Of a stretch of DNA of 8,875 nt, positions 1-5,999 are shown piece after piece (the first letter of the stretch is position 1; each line of letters starts with the position of its first letter). The notes below the pieces were generated by a model, which saw only the letters and a program-made list of their open reading frames with translations, was not told the origin of the DNA and did not search any database. Where the stretch lies: contig JAOPVN010000093.1 of NCBI GenBank assembly GCA_025966175.1, positions 1-8,875 on the forward strand. The letters run 5' to 3'. The position numbers were made by a program, and so were the translations under genes. Source of the stretch: Modestobacter sp. Lineage in GTDB: Bacteria > Actinomycetota > Actinomycetes > Mycobacteriales > Geodermatophilaceae.

Positions 1-1020
1 AACCGGGTGTGGGTCGCCCCGATGTGCCAGTACAGCTCCGTGGAGGGCTACCCGAACGACTGGCACCTGGTGCACCTGGGCGGCCTGGCCCGGGGCGGCT
101 CGGGACTGGTGATGCAGGAGGCCACCTCGGTCACCCCGGAGGGGCGCATCACTCCGGCCGACGCCGGCATCTGGGAGGACGCCCAGGCCGACGCGTACGA
201 GCCGATCACCGAGTTCATCCAGGCGCAGGGGGCGATCGCCGGCATCCAGCTCGCGCACGCCGGCCGCAAGGCGTCGACCGAACAGCCGTGGGTGGGCGAC
301 GGGTACGTCGTCCCGGCGCAGGGCGGGTGGCAGACGGAAGGCCCGTCCCCGGTGGCCTTCGGGGACTGGCCGCCGCCGAAGGAGCTCACCCCCGACGAGA
401 TCCAGCGGCTGGTGCGGGCCTTCGCCGACGCGGCCGGGCGCGCGCTGGAGGCCGGCTACGGAGTGGCCGAGATCCACGGCGCCCACGGCTATCTGCTGCA
501 CCAGTTCCTCTCCCCGCTGGCCAACCACCGCACCGACGCCTACGGCGGTGACCTCACCGGGCGCAGCCGGTTCCTGGTCCAGGTGGTCGACGCGGTGCGG
601 GCGATCTGGCCGGAGGAGCGGCCGCTGTTCGTCCGGCTCTCGGCCACCGACTGGTCACCCGGCGGATGGGACGTCGAGGAGACCGTGGAGCTCTCCCGCC
701 GGCTGGTCACGCACGGGGTGGACCTCATCGACGTGACCAGCGGCGGCCTGGTGCCCGGCGCCCGGATCGAGGTGGAGCCGGGCTATCAGGTGCCCTTCGC
801 CCGCGCCGTCCGGGAGGGCTCCGGGCTACCGGTGTCCGCGGTCGGGTTGATCGTCGCCCCCGAGCAGGCCGACCAGATCCTGGTCAACCAGGCGGCGGAC
901 GCGGTGATGCTGGCCCGGGAGCTGCTGCGCAACCCGCACTGGCCGTGGCGGGCGGCGCGGGCCCTCGGGGACCACGTGCCGTGGCCGCCGCAGTACGTGG
1001 GCGCCCGTCGTCGCCAATGA
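1..1020 (+). CDS. NADH:flavin oxidoreductase / old yellow enzyme, YqjM-like (5' partial)
   Basis: This is an FMN-dependent ene-reductase of the old yellow enzyme family, class II (YqjM/NamA type). Such cytosolic enzymes reduce activated C=C bonds with NAD(P)H. The frame is open from base 1, and by comparison with YqjM about 16 N-terminal residues plus the start lie outside the window; the GTG at base 7 is internal. Counting the first visible Asn as residue 1, the features are PMCQYS (Cys9 and Tyr11, the class II FMN-contacting residues), GIQLAHAGRK at 81-90 (Gln83), the EIHGAHGYL substrate-binding pair His159/His162, HRTDAYGG at 176-183, Arg212, and the C-terminal phosphate-binding segment around ARELLR (305-310). 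The usual ENR after YGG reads TGR, and the usual Gly-Arg reads Ala-Arg. The fold is otherwise complete to the TGA. The physiological substrate cannot be inferred. A hairpin follows 14 bases after the stop. Confidence 0.95.
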   Translation, partial: NRVWVAPMCQYSSVEGYPNDWHLVHLGGLARGGSGLVMQEATSVTPEGRITPADAGIWEDAQADAYEPITEFIQAQGAIAGIQLAHAGRKASTEQPWVGDGYVVPAQGGWQTEGPSPVAFGDWPPPKELTPDEIQRLVRAFADAAGRALEAGYGVAEIHGAHGYLLHQFLSPLANHRTDAYGGDLTGRSRFLVQVVDAVRAIWPEERPLFVRLSATDWSPGGWDVEETVELSRRLVTHGVDLIDVTSGGLVPGARIEVEPGYQVPFARAVREGSGLPVSAVGLIVAPEQADQILVNQAADAVMLARELLRNPHWPWRAARALGDHVPWPPQYVGARRRQ

Positions 1021-1034
1021 CCAGCTGAGCTCCC

Positions 1035-1061
1035 GTGCCCGGAGGGTTGCCCCCCGGGCAC
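1035..1061 (+). terminator. Hairpin terminator after the old yellow enzyme gene
   Basis: The arm GTGCCCGG (1035-1042) pairs with CCGGGCAC (1054-1061). GGG (1044-1046) pairs with CCC (1050-1052) across the loop TTG, leaving one A-C mismatch at 1043/1053. There is no T tract, which is common for actinobacterial terminators. On the opposite strand the mismatch becomes a U-G wobble, so the hairpin is slightly stronger for antisense transcripts. Confidence 0.65.
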
Positions 1062-1128
1062 CCGGGGAACACCGCAGACGTCGCTCAGGTCCGGCGGCTC
1101 GCCCCAGGGCCCGACCCGGAGGCCTCCG

Positions 1129-1497
1129 ATGGCCGTGATCTCCCCCGAGCAGCGCACCGAGTGGACCGCGCTCACCGACCGGCTCACCGCCGAGTACCAG
1201 GGCTACGACGTCACCATCGAAGTCCTCGCCCCCGACACCGGGGCCAACTCCCTCGTCGAACGGCTGCCGTTCGACACCGTCACCTACGACCACCGGGACG
1301 ACGTCGTGGTGCTGACCGTGGGCGGCAACTCGCAGCGCTATCCGGTCGCTCTCCGCCACCTCGTCCACCACCCGCAGGAGTTCGTGGCGGACCTGATCCC
1401 CGAGGGCGCCGCGCTGAAGATCACCGACTCCACCGGGACGACGACCCTGGTCAGCCTGCTGCGCCCGCCGGACGGCGCCGGCCCCGCGGGCTCCTGA
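1129..1497 (+). CDS. DUF5335-like small protein
   Basis: This 122-residue protein resembles, from memory, the DUF5335 family of small actinobacterial proteins of unknown function. The matching pattern is an N-terminal tryptophan helix (EWTALTDRLT), a strand with VTIEVL, then ERLPFDTVTYDHRDDVV (45-60), a HLVHHPQEF segment (77-85) and a final strand pair reading KITDSTGTTTLVSL (97-110). It has no signal peptide, membrane segment or cysteine, so it is probably cytosolic. The ATG has a clear GGAGG (1118-1122) six bases upstream. That site lies inside a perfect 12-base palindrome abutting the ATG. The gene stands between the preceding terminator and the convergent oxidoreductase gene, so it is probably transcribed alone. 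The C-terminus is rich in Pro, Gly and Ala. The family assignment is fairly sure; the role is unknown. Confidence 0.8.
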   Translation: MAVISPEQRTEWTALTDRLTAEYQGYDVTIEVLAPDTGANSLVERLPFDTVTYDHRDDVVVLTVGGNSQRYPVALRHLVHHPQEFVADLIPEGAALKITDSTGTTTLVSLLRPPDGAGPAGS

Positions 1498-1511
1498 GCC
1501 GACCGTGACCC

Positions 1512-1543
1512 GTCCGGCCGTGGCCCTGCGACGGCCGCCGGAC
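1512..1543. terminator. Possible bidirectional terminator between convergent genes
   Basis: CGGCCGT (1515-1521) is complementary to ACGGCCG (1531-1537) around a nine-base loop. Alternatively GTCCGG (1512-1517) pairs with CCGGAC (1538-1543) and encloses a shorter inner stem. It fills most of the 55-base gap between the convergent stops at 1497 and 1553, where a shared terminator is expected. No T tract is present. Confidence 0.45.
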
Positions 1544-1552
1544 CCCGCCCGG

Positions 1553-2431
1553 TCAGCCGTGCAGCAACAGGTCGCTCTGCGCCGACTCGACCAGCCGCTG
1601 CAGGTGCAGGCCGTGTTCGACGTCCAGCCGGTGCGGCCGGACCTCGGTGACGGCACGGGCGAACTCGGCGACCATCTGCTCGTAGGGGCCCGGAGCCACC
1701 GCGCCGGCGTCGACCTGCGCCGTCCCCCGCCTGCCGACGAGCTCGACCTCGGCCCGGTCGCCACCCTCGGTCAGTCCGGCGTAGAGCGACGCCTCGGAGT
1801 ACCGACCGACCTGGTGGTCGAGCATGATCCCCACCCAGCCCTCCTGGTGCCCGTGGGCGTGCAGCCCGACCACCGTGCCCAGTGCAGCCTCCAACAGGTC
1901 GAGCAGGTCGGCGGCCTGCTCACGCAGCACCCCGCGGGCCAGCCGCCACGCCGGCGTCGCGGCCCCGGGCGCGTGGCTGCGGGTGTAGAGCCGCCCCACG
2001 CCACCGACCGGGTCGATCGCCGGCACGTCGGTCGCGAGGAAGCGGCGGACGCCGGGGGTGAACCGCCAGGGCAGCGCCACCATCGTGGGCACCCGCTCCC
2101 GGACGGCGACCGAGGTCAGCTCCTCCGCCCCGGCGATGTCCTCACCGATCGGCTTCTCCAGCAGCAGGCCACGGCCGTGCCGGGCCGCCCGCACGGCGTA
2201 CTCCTGCTGGACCGCCGGGGGCACCGCGAACACGATGGCGGCGCACCGCTCGGCGAGGTCCTCGAACCGCTCGCACGGCGCCGCCCCGTGGCGCTCTGCC
2301 AGCTGCTGCACCCGCGGCGCGGAGCGCCCCCACACCGCCACGAGGTCCACGTCCGGACAGGCCGACAACGCCGGCGCGTACACGTCCTGGGCCCGGCGAC
2401 CCGCACCGGCCAAGCCGATGGGAACTGCCAC
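1553..2431 (-). CDS. Gfo/Idh/MocA-type oxidoreductase, compact, altered active site
   Basis: This is a cytosolic NAD(P)-dependent oxidoreductase of the Gfo/Idh/MocA family, which usually acts on sugars, inositols or related compounds. The protein is 292 residues from the GTG at 2431, shorter than the usual 330-390. A Rossmann domain opens with GLAGAGRRA (6-14), followed by VWGRSAPR (33-40) and the diagnostic EKPIG (92-96) with catalytic-type Lys93. In the C-terminal domain the usual G-x-H-x-x-D segment reads GVLREQAADLLDLL (167-180). By eye, the catalytic His is replaced by Asp175, while Asp178 is kept. I chose the GTG because the Rossmann motif begins within five residues of it and a TACCGT box lies six bases upstream. 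A longer frame opens at 2491, but its first 20 residues look non-coding. The gene converges on the DUF5335 gene and diverges from the aldo/keto reductase. The substrate is unknown. Confidence 0.85.
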   Translation of the reverse strand: MAVPIGLAGAGRRAQDVYAPALSACPDVDLVAVWGRSAPRVQQLAERHGAAPCERFEDLAERCAAIVFAVPPAVQQEYAVRAARHGRGLLLEKPIGEDIAGAEELTSVAVRERVPTMVALPWRFTPGVRRFLATDVPAIDPVGGVGRLYTRSHAPGAATPAWRLARGVLREQAADLLDLLEAALGTVVGLHAHGHQEGWVGIMLDHQVGRYSEASLYAGLTEGGDRAEVELVGRRGTAQVDAGAVAPGPYEQMVAEFARAVTEVRPHRLDVEHGLHLQRLVESAQSDLLLHG

Positions 2432-2437
2432 CGGTCC

Positions 2438-2443
2438 ACGGTA
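2438..2443 (-). promoter_or_regulatory. Candidate -10 box of a leaderless promoter for the Gfo/Idh/MocA gene
   Basis: Read on the minus strand, TACCGT (a TANNNT box) ends six bases before the GTG at 2431. Transcription would then start at or next to the start codon. No good Shine-Dalgarno site precedes this GTG, which fits a leaderless mRNA. I see no convincing -35 hexamer. Confidence 0.45.
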
Positions 2444-2551
2444 GGTCGCATCCCCACGGCCGGGCCGCTGCCGGGTGCGGGAGAGACCCACCGAGGCCTG
2501 TCCTCACGCTGCGTGCCCCCCGACCCCCGCATCCTCGGAAGAGTCCCCACC

Positions 2552-3400
2552 ATGACGGAACCGACCATCCGCACCGTGTCCCTGCCGAACGGCACCACCA
2601 TGCCGGCACTGGGCATGGGCACCTGGTACCTGGGCGAGCAGCCGGCCCGGCACGACACCGAGCTGGCCGCGCTGCGCACGGGCATCGAGATCGGCCTGAC
2701 GCTGATCGACACCGCCGAGATGTACGGCGAGGGCGCGGCCGAGGAGCTCGTCGGGCAGGCCGTCGCGGACCGCCGGGACGACATCTACCTGGTCAGCAAG
2801 GTGCTGCCGCACCACGCCACGCGACAGGGCACGGTGCACGCCTGCCAGGCCAGCCTGCGGCGGCTGGGCACCGATCACCTGGACATGTACCTGCTGCACT
2901 GGCAGGGGCGGGTGCCGCTGGCCGAGACGGTGCAGGGGTTCGAGGAACTGGTGCAGGCCGGGCTCATCGGCTGCTGGGGTGTGAGCAACTTCGACGCACC
3001 GGACCTCGACCGGCTGGTATCGGTCCCCGGCGGGGACCAGGTGCAGACCGACCAGGTGTTGTACAACCTCGGCCGGCGCGGGCCCGAGTACGACCTCATC
3101 CCGCGCTGCCGCCAGGCCGGCATGCCGCTGATGGCCTACTCGCCGGTCGACCACGGCCGGCTGCTCGAGCACTCCGCGGTCCGGGACATGGCCACCGTCA
3201 AGGGCGTGACCCCGGCCCAGCTGGCCATCGCCTGGGTGCTGCGGATCCCCGACGTGTCCGTCGTCGCGAAGGCCTCGACCCGGGCGCACGTGAGGGAGAA
3301 CCGCGCCGCGATGGAGATCAGTTTCAGCCAGGCCGAGCTGGAGCAGCTGGAAGCGATGTTCCCGGCACCGTCGAGCAAGGAACCGCTCGACATGCTCTGA
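2552..3400 (+). CDS. Aldo/keto reductase, YeaE-like
   Basis: This is an NADPH-dependent aldo/keto reductase of 282 residues, a soluble TIM barrel that reduces aldehydes or ketones to alcohols. The order of motifs matches E. coli YeaE, described as a methylglyoxal reductase: GTWYLGE near the N-terminus, then LTLIDTAEMYGEG with Asp53 and Tyr58, LVSKV with Lys83, and LLHW with His116, completing the catalytic tetrad. GVSNFD (143-148), QVLYNLGRRGPEYDL (168-182), MAYSP (194-198) and the C-terminal cofactor segment VVAKASTRAHVREN (237-250) are also present. The ATG at 2552 has GGAAGAG (2537-2543) eight bases upstream. The frame stays open far to the left, but that stretch is the antisense of the neighbouring oxidoreductase. 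The gene is divergent from that oxidoreductase across about 120 bases. The substrate is uncertain; a general carbonyl-detoxifying or sugar-derived aldehyde role is inferred from the family. Confidence 0.93.
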   Translation: MTEPTIRTVSLPNGTTMPALGMGTWYLGEQPARHDTELAALRTGIEIGLTLIDTAEMYGEGAAEELVGQAVADRRDDIYLVSKVLPHHATRQGTVHACQASLRRLGTDHLDMYLLHWQGRVPLAETVQGFEELVQAGLIGCWGVSNFDAPDLDRLVSVPGGDQVQTDQVLYNLGRRGPEYDLIPRCRQAGMPLMAYSPVDHGRLLEHSAVRDMATVKGVTPAQLAIAWVLRIPDVSVVAKASTRAHVRENRAAMEISFSQAELEQLEAMFPAPSSKEPLDML

Positions 3401-3418
3401 CCCGCAGCGGCCCCTCAG

Positions 3419-3436
3419 CGGAACTGAATCGTTCCG
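3419..3436. promoter_or_regulatory. Inverted repeat upstream of the 141-residue orphan gene
   Basis: CGGAAC (3419-3424) and GTTCCG (3431-3436) are perfect inverted arms around TGAATC. The repeat sits 18 bases after the aldo/keto reductase stop and 29 bases upstream of the proposed -10 box. It could be an operator for the downstream gene or a weak terminator for the upstream one. The six-base spacing does not fit an actinobacterial LexA box (GAAC-N4-GTTC). Confidence 0.35.
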
Positions 3437-3465
3437 AAAGGCGGCACTGGCCGTGTTCGCGCGGT

Positions 3466-3471
3466 TACCCT
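3466..3471 (+). promoter_or_regulatory. Candidate -10 box of a leaderless promoter for the 141-residue orphan
   Basis: TACCCT (a TANNNT box) ends seven bases before the GTG at 3479, the spacing expected if transcription begins at the start codon. The intervening GAGGAG (3472-3477) ends one base from the GTG, too close to act as its ribosome-binding site. No clear -35 hexamer is visible. Confidence 0.5.
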
Positions 3472-3478
3472 GAGGAGC

Positions 3479-3904
3479 GTGGAAAGCACAGGGATCGGCG
3501 ACGACGTCGAGAAGTGGCTCGCATCCGGCACCGACGTCCGCCGGCTGGCGGCGCCGGCCAGCACGTTCACCGTCCCCGGCTTCGGGCCGCTGCTCGTGAT
3601 CGCGATCATCGGCTGGCCCGACTCCCTCACGGTGTTGAGCGTGGAGCCGGGCCTGGGCGTCCACGCCAAGCACTCCACCGCCCGACTGGCACTCCGCGAC
3701 GACCTGGGTGGCTTCCACAAGTTCCGCCAGGGCGGCGGCGGAGGTGGCGGCCCGTTCGGACGGATGATCTACAACTCCACCTTCGACGGGCCCGTCCCGC
3801 AGGGGGCGCGCTGCCTGCACCTCTACGGGCTGCCGAACGGGCGCGTGTCCACGCACACGGCCCAGGACCCGCTCCCCCCGCACGTCACCGTCCCGCTGGA
3901 CTGA
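3479..3904 (+). CDS. Hypothetical protein with a polyglycine stretch
   Basis: I do not recognise this 141-residue protein. It starts VESTGIGDDVEKWLASGTDV, continues with a hydrophobic stretch PGFGPLLVIAIIGWPD (33-48), and has a run of seven glycines (85-91) within a KFRQ...PFGRM segment. It ends in a Pro-rich tail (DPLPPHVTVPLD). The hydrophobic stretch is short and holds a Pro and a Trp, so it reads as a buried strand rather than a clear membrane segment. There is no signal peptide and only one Cys (112). Strand-forming residues dominate, suggesting a small beta-rich domain. The GTG at 3479 is preferred because no start occurs for nearly 40 codons after it and a TACCCT box lies seven bases upstream. 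Codon use is like that of its neighbours, which supports real coding. It converges with the ABC operon, sharing a 52-base gap that holds a hairpin. Confidence 0.75.
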   Translation: MESTGIGDDVEKWLASGTDVRRLAAPASTFTVPGFGPLLVIAIIGWPDSLTVLSVEPGLGVHAKHSTARLALRDDLGGFHKFRQGGGGGGGPFGRMIYNSTFDGPVPQGARCLHLYGLPNGRVSTHTAQDPLPPHVTVPLD

Positions 3905-3914
3905 GGGCGCCCGG

Positions 3915-3947
3915 CGCGCACCCCGGGCCGACGGCCCGAGGTGCGCG
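3915..3947 (-). terminator. Strong hairpin between convergent genes; terminator of the sugar ABC operon
   Basis: The arms are CGCGCACC (3915-3922) with GGTGCGCG (3940-3947) and CGGGCC (3924-3929) with GGCCCG (3933-3938), closing a GAC loop. The single C-A opposition (3923/3939) becomes a G-U wobble in the minus-strand transcript, giving a continuous 15-pair stem there. It lies 9 bases beyond the ATPase stop and 10 beyond the orphan gene's stop, so it can serve both. There is no T tract. Confidence 0.75.
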
Positions 3948-3956
3948 GCCGCGGGC

Positions 3957-5045
3957 TCAGTTCAGTCGGGCCCCCGTGGCCGTGTCGAACAGGTGCAACT
4001 CCCCCGCGCGCACGCGCAGGTGGACGGTGTCGCCCGGTCGCGGCGTCTGCCGGGGGTCCACCCGGACGACCAGGTCGTGGCCCTGGGTGATCGCCGCCGA
4101 CTCCCGTCCGGCGAAGGACGCATAGACGTACGCGTCGGACCCGAGCTCCTCGACCACGGCCACCACCGCCGCGAAGCCGTCGTCGGGCCCGCCCAGCTCG
4201 AGGGACTCGGGGCGGAACCCGACGGTCACCTCGACGCTGTCGCCCACGTCCTGCCGGGCCACCGGGATCGTGGCCGGACCGATCTGGATACCGCCGTCGG
4301 CGACCCGCCCCTCGGCCAGGTTCATCGCCGGAGAGCCGATGAACCCGGCGACGAACGCGTTGCCCGGCCGGTCGTAGAGCACGCGCGGGGTGTCGCACTG
4401 CTGCAGGACGCCGTCCTTGAGCACGGCCACCCGGTCGCCCATCGTCATGGCCTCGACCTGGTCGTGCGTGACGTAGACCGTGGTGACGCCCAGGCGCTTC
4501 TGCAGCGAGGCGATCTGCGTGCGGGTCGACACCCGCAGCTTCGCGTCCAGGTTCGACAGCGGCTCGTCCATCAGGAAGACCTGCGGCTTGCGCACGATCG
4601 CCCGCCCCATCGCGACCCGTTGCCGCTGGCCACCGGACAGCTGCTTCGGCTTGCGGTCGAGGTAGGGCTCGAGGTCCAGGATGGTGGCCGCGTCGCGCAC
4701 CCGCTCCCGGATCTCGCGCTTGTCCATCCCGGCGATCTTCAGTGCGAAGCCCATGTTCTCCCCGACGGACATGTGCGGGTAGAGCGCGTAGTTCTGGAAC
4801 ACCATCGCGATGTCCCGGTCCTTCGGCGGCAACGCCGTCACGTCCCGGTCCCCGATGAAGACGGCGCCATCGTCGACCTCCTCGAGTCCGGCGAGCATCC
4901 GCAACGACGTCGACTTGCCGCAGCCGGAGGGGCCGACGAGGACGAGGAACTCGCCGTCGCCGATGTCCAGGTCGAGTTGGTCGACCGCGGGGCGGTCGGA
5001 CTTCGGGTAGATCCGCGAGGCGCGGTCGAAACGGACACCGGCCAT
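3957..5045 (-). CDS. ugpC: Sugar ABC transporter ATP-binding protein, MsiK/UgpC type
   Basis: This cytoplasmic ATPase powers CUT1-type carbohydrate importers. It has 362 residues from the ATG at 5045: Walker A GPSGCGKST (38-46), Q-loop Gln84 in VFQNYALYPHM, signature LSGGQ (136-140), Walker B VFLMDEP (156-162), D-loop SNLD (164-167), switch His194 in VTHDQVEAM, then FIGSPAMNL (235-243) and a TOBE/OB-fold domain to the C-terminus. The N-terminus (MAGVRFDRASRIYP) and nucleotide-binding domain closely resemble Streptomyces MsiK as I recall it. In-frame starts also exist at 5051 (ATG) and 5063 (GTG). I chose 5045 because AAGGGA lies nine bases upstream and its N-terminus fits the family. The symbol is that of the annotation family, not a claim of glycerol-phosphate transport. 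MsiK can serve several importers, but this copy ends an operon with its own permeases, so a dedicated role is likely though not exclusive. Confidence 0.95.
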   Translation of the reverse strand: MAGVRFDRASRIYPKSDRPAVDQLDLDIGDGEFLVLVGPSGCGKSTSLRMLAGLEEVDDGAVFIGDRDVTALPPKDRDIAMVFQNYALYPHMSVGENMGFALKIAGMDKREIRERVRDAATILDLEPYLDRKPKQLSGGQRQRVAMGRAIVRKPQVFLMDEPLSNLDAKLRVSTRTQIASLQKRLGVTTVYVTHDQVEAMTMGDRVAVLKDGVLQQCDTPRVLYDRPGNAFVAGFIGSPAMNLAEGRVADGGIQIGPATIPVARQDVGDSVEVTVGFRPESLELGGPDDGFAAVVAVVEELGSDAYVYASFAGRESAAITQGHDLVVRVDPRQTPRPGDTVHLRVRAGELHLFDTATGARLN

Positions 5046-5062
5046 GGTCATGGGTCCCTTCA

Positions 5063-5080
5063 CCGGCAGGTACGTGCCGG
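5063..5080 (-). promoter_or_regulatory. Inverted repeat in the leader of the ATPase gene
   Basis: CCGGCA (5063-5068) and TGCCGG (5075-5080) are perfect inverted arms around a six-base centre containing GTAC. The repeat lies in the 70-base gap between the TIM-barrel gene and the ATPase, just upstream of the AAGGGA ribosome-binding site. It may be an operator for an internal promoter or an mRNA hairpin that adjusts ATPase expression within the operon. No clear -10 box accompanies it. Confidence 0.35.
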
Positions 5081-5115
5081 ACGATCCGAGGTGGGGGAGG
5101 TCGAGCGGACGGAGC

Positions 5116-5967
5116 CTAGATCCGGCTGAGGCAGTCCTTGACGTACGAGTCGGCGGCGCGCAGCTGGCTGGTCACCTTCTCCAGCGGCCACCCGGAGGTG
5201 CCGTGGCACTTGAGGCTCGCCGCGCCCTCGTACCCCACCCGCTGGAGCGTGCCGAGCAGGACGGCGTGGTCGAGGGTCCCGTCCGGGCGGGGCAGCTGCT
5301 GCTCCCCCGGCCCGAAGTTGAGGCCGTCGACGCCATGGCGGTAACTGCGGTCGATGTCCCAGATGTAGTAGTAGAAGAGCCGCTTGCGCTCGGCGAGGAA
5401 GGTGACGACCTCGCTGATCGTCTCCTGCATGACCCACAGGTGCGGTGGGGCGACGCAGACGCCGAGGTTCGGGTGGTCGATGTCCCGGATGAGTCGCTTG
5501 ATCTGGGCGAGGGTGTCCACCCCCTCGTCCCAGCGCGACTCCTCGTTCCCACCGGACTCGAAGTCCGCGCTGAACGGCACGGTCAGGTGGTTCTCCACGG
5601 CGATCCGCACACCGAGCCGCGCCCCCGCCTCGACCAGCGGCGGCAGGAACGAGGAGACGAAGTCGGGGTAGTTCGCCTCGCAGTCGAAGATCACCGTGTC
5701 GATGCCCAGGTCGGAGGCGAACTGCACCCGCTCGAGCATCTCGTCCTGCGTCTTGCCGTACATCGTCAGCCCGCACGGCTTCATCCCGTAGCGGTCGAGC
5801 AGCGCGAGGATCTTGCCGGGGTCGTCGCCGGGGTTGACGTGGTGCGCCAACGGGCTCGCCGACGACCAGAGGTTGACCTCGGTGAAGCCCAGACCGGCCA
5901 GTTCGGCCACGGCGGTCTCGAGGGGGTGGTCGTGGTACGGGAGGATCTCGGCGGTGTAGCGGAACAT
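5116..5967 (-). CDS. TIM-barrel protein of the sugar phosphate isomerase/epimerase (AP endonuclease 2) superfamily
   Basis: This 283-residue soluble protein has the layout of xylose isomerase-like TIM barrels (AP_endonuc_2), which usually isomerise, epimerise or dehydrate sugars with a divalent metal. The visible barrel strands are FTEVNLW (28-34), MKPCGLTMYG (62-71), IDTVIFDCE (89-97), VRIAVENH (120-127), NLGVCVAPPH (167-176), RLFYYYIWDID (196-206) and GAASLKCHG (248-256). Glu125 fits the first metal ligand. By eye, the expected Asp of the D-x-x-H segment is Ala173 (His176 kept), the later His is Tyr201 and the last Glu is Lys253, so the metal site appears largely lost or rebuilt. The ATG at 5967 has GAGGAG five bases upstream. 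It follows the dehydrogenase by 32 bases and precedes the ATPase by 70, so it probably handles the dehydrogenase product. Superfamily is secure; reaction unknown. Confidence 0.85.
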   Translation of the reverse strand: MFRYTAEILPYHDHPLETAVAELAGLGFTEVNLWSSASPLAHHVNPGDDPGKILALLDRYGMKPCGLTMYGKTQDEMLERVQFASDLGIDTVIFDCEANYPDFVSSFLPPLVEAGARLGVRIAVENHLTVPFSADFESGGNEESRWDEGVDTLAQIKRLIRDIDHPNLGVCVAPPHLWVMQETISEVVTFLAERKRLFYYYIWDIDRSYRHGVDGLNFGPGEQQLPRPDGTLDHAVLLGTLQRVGYEGAASLKCHGTSGWPLEKVTSQLRAADSYVKDCLSRI

Positions 5968-5999
5968 CTCTTCTCCTCGCGGTGGGTGGGGCCGGGAGC

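Noticed and set aside
2505..2515. Short palindrome CACGC-T-GCGTG between the divergent oxidoreductase and aldo/keto reductase genes
   Set aside because: Five-base arms are expected by chance in such GC-rich DNA, and nothing else ties it to a regulator.
1505..2551. Long 5' extension of the aldo/keto reductase frame back to 1505
   Set aside because: The extension is the antisense of the Gfo/Idh/MocA gene. The true ATG at 2552 has a ribosome-binding site and fits the family's N-terminus.
3419..3436. The inverted repeat as a LexA/SOS box
   Set aside because: The arms resemble GAAC...GTTC, but the spacing is six bases instead of four, so it does not fit the known actinobacterial box.
2504..3883. 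A 459-codon open frame on the - strand
   Set aside because: It lies opposite the aldo/keto reductase and the orphan gene and has low-complexity, His- and Arg-rich sequence without motifs.
3993..5129. A 378-codon open frame on the + strand
   Set aside because: It is the shadow of the ABC ATPase, whose motifs are unambiguous on the other strand.
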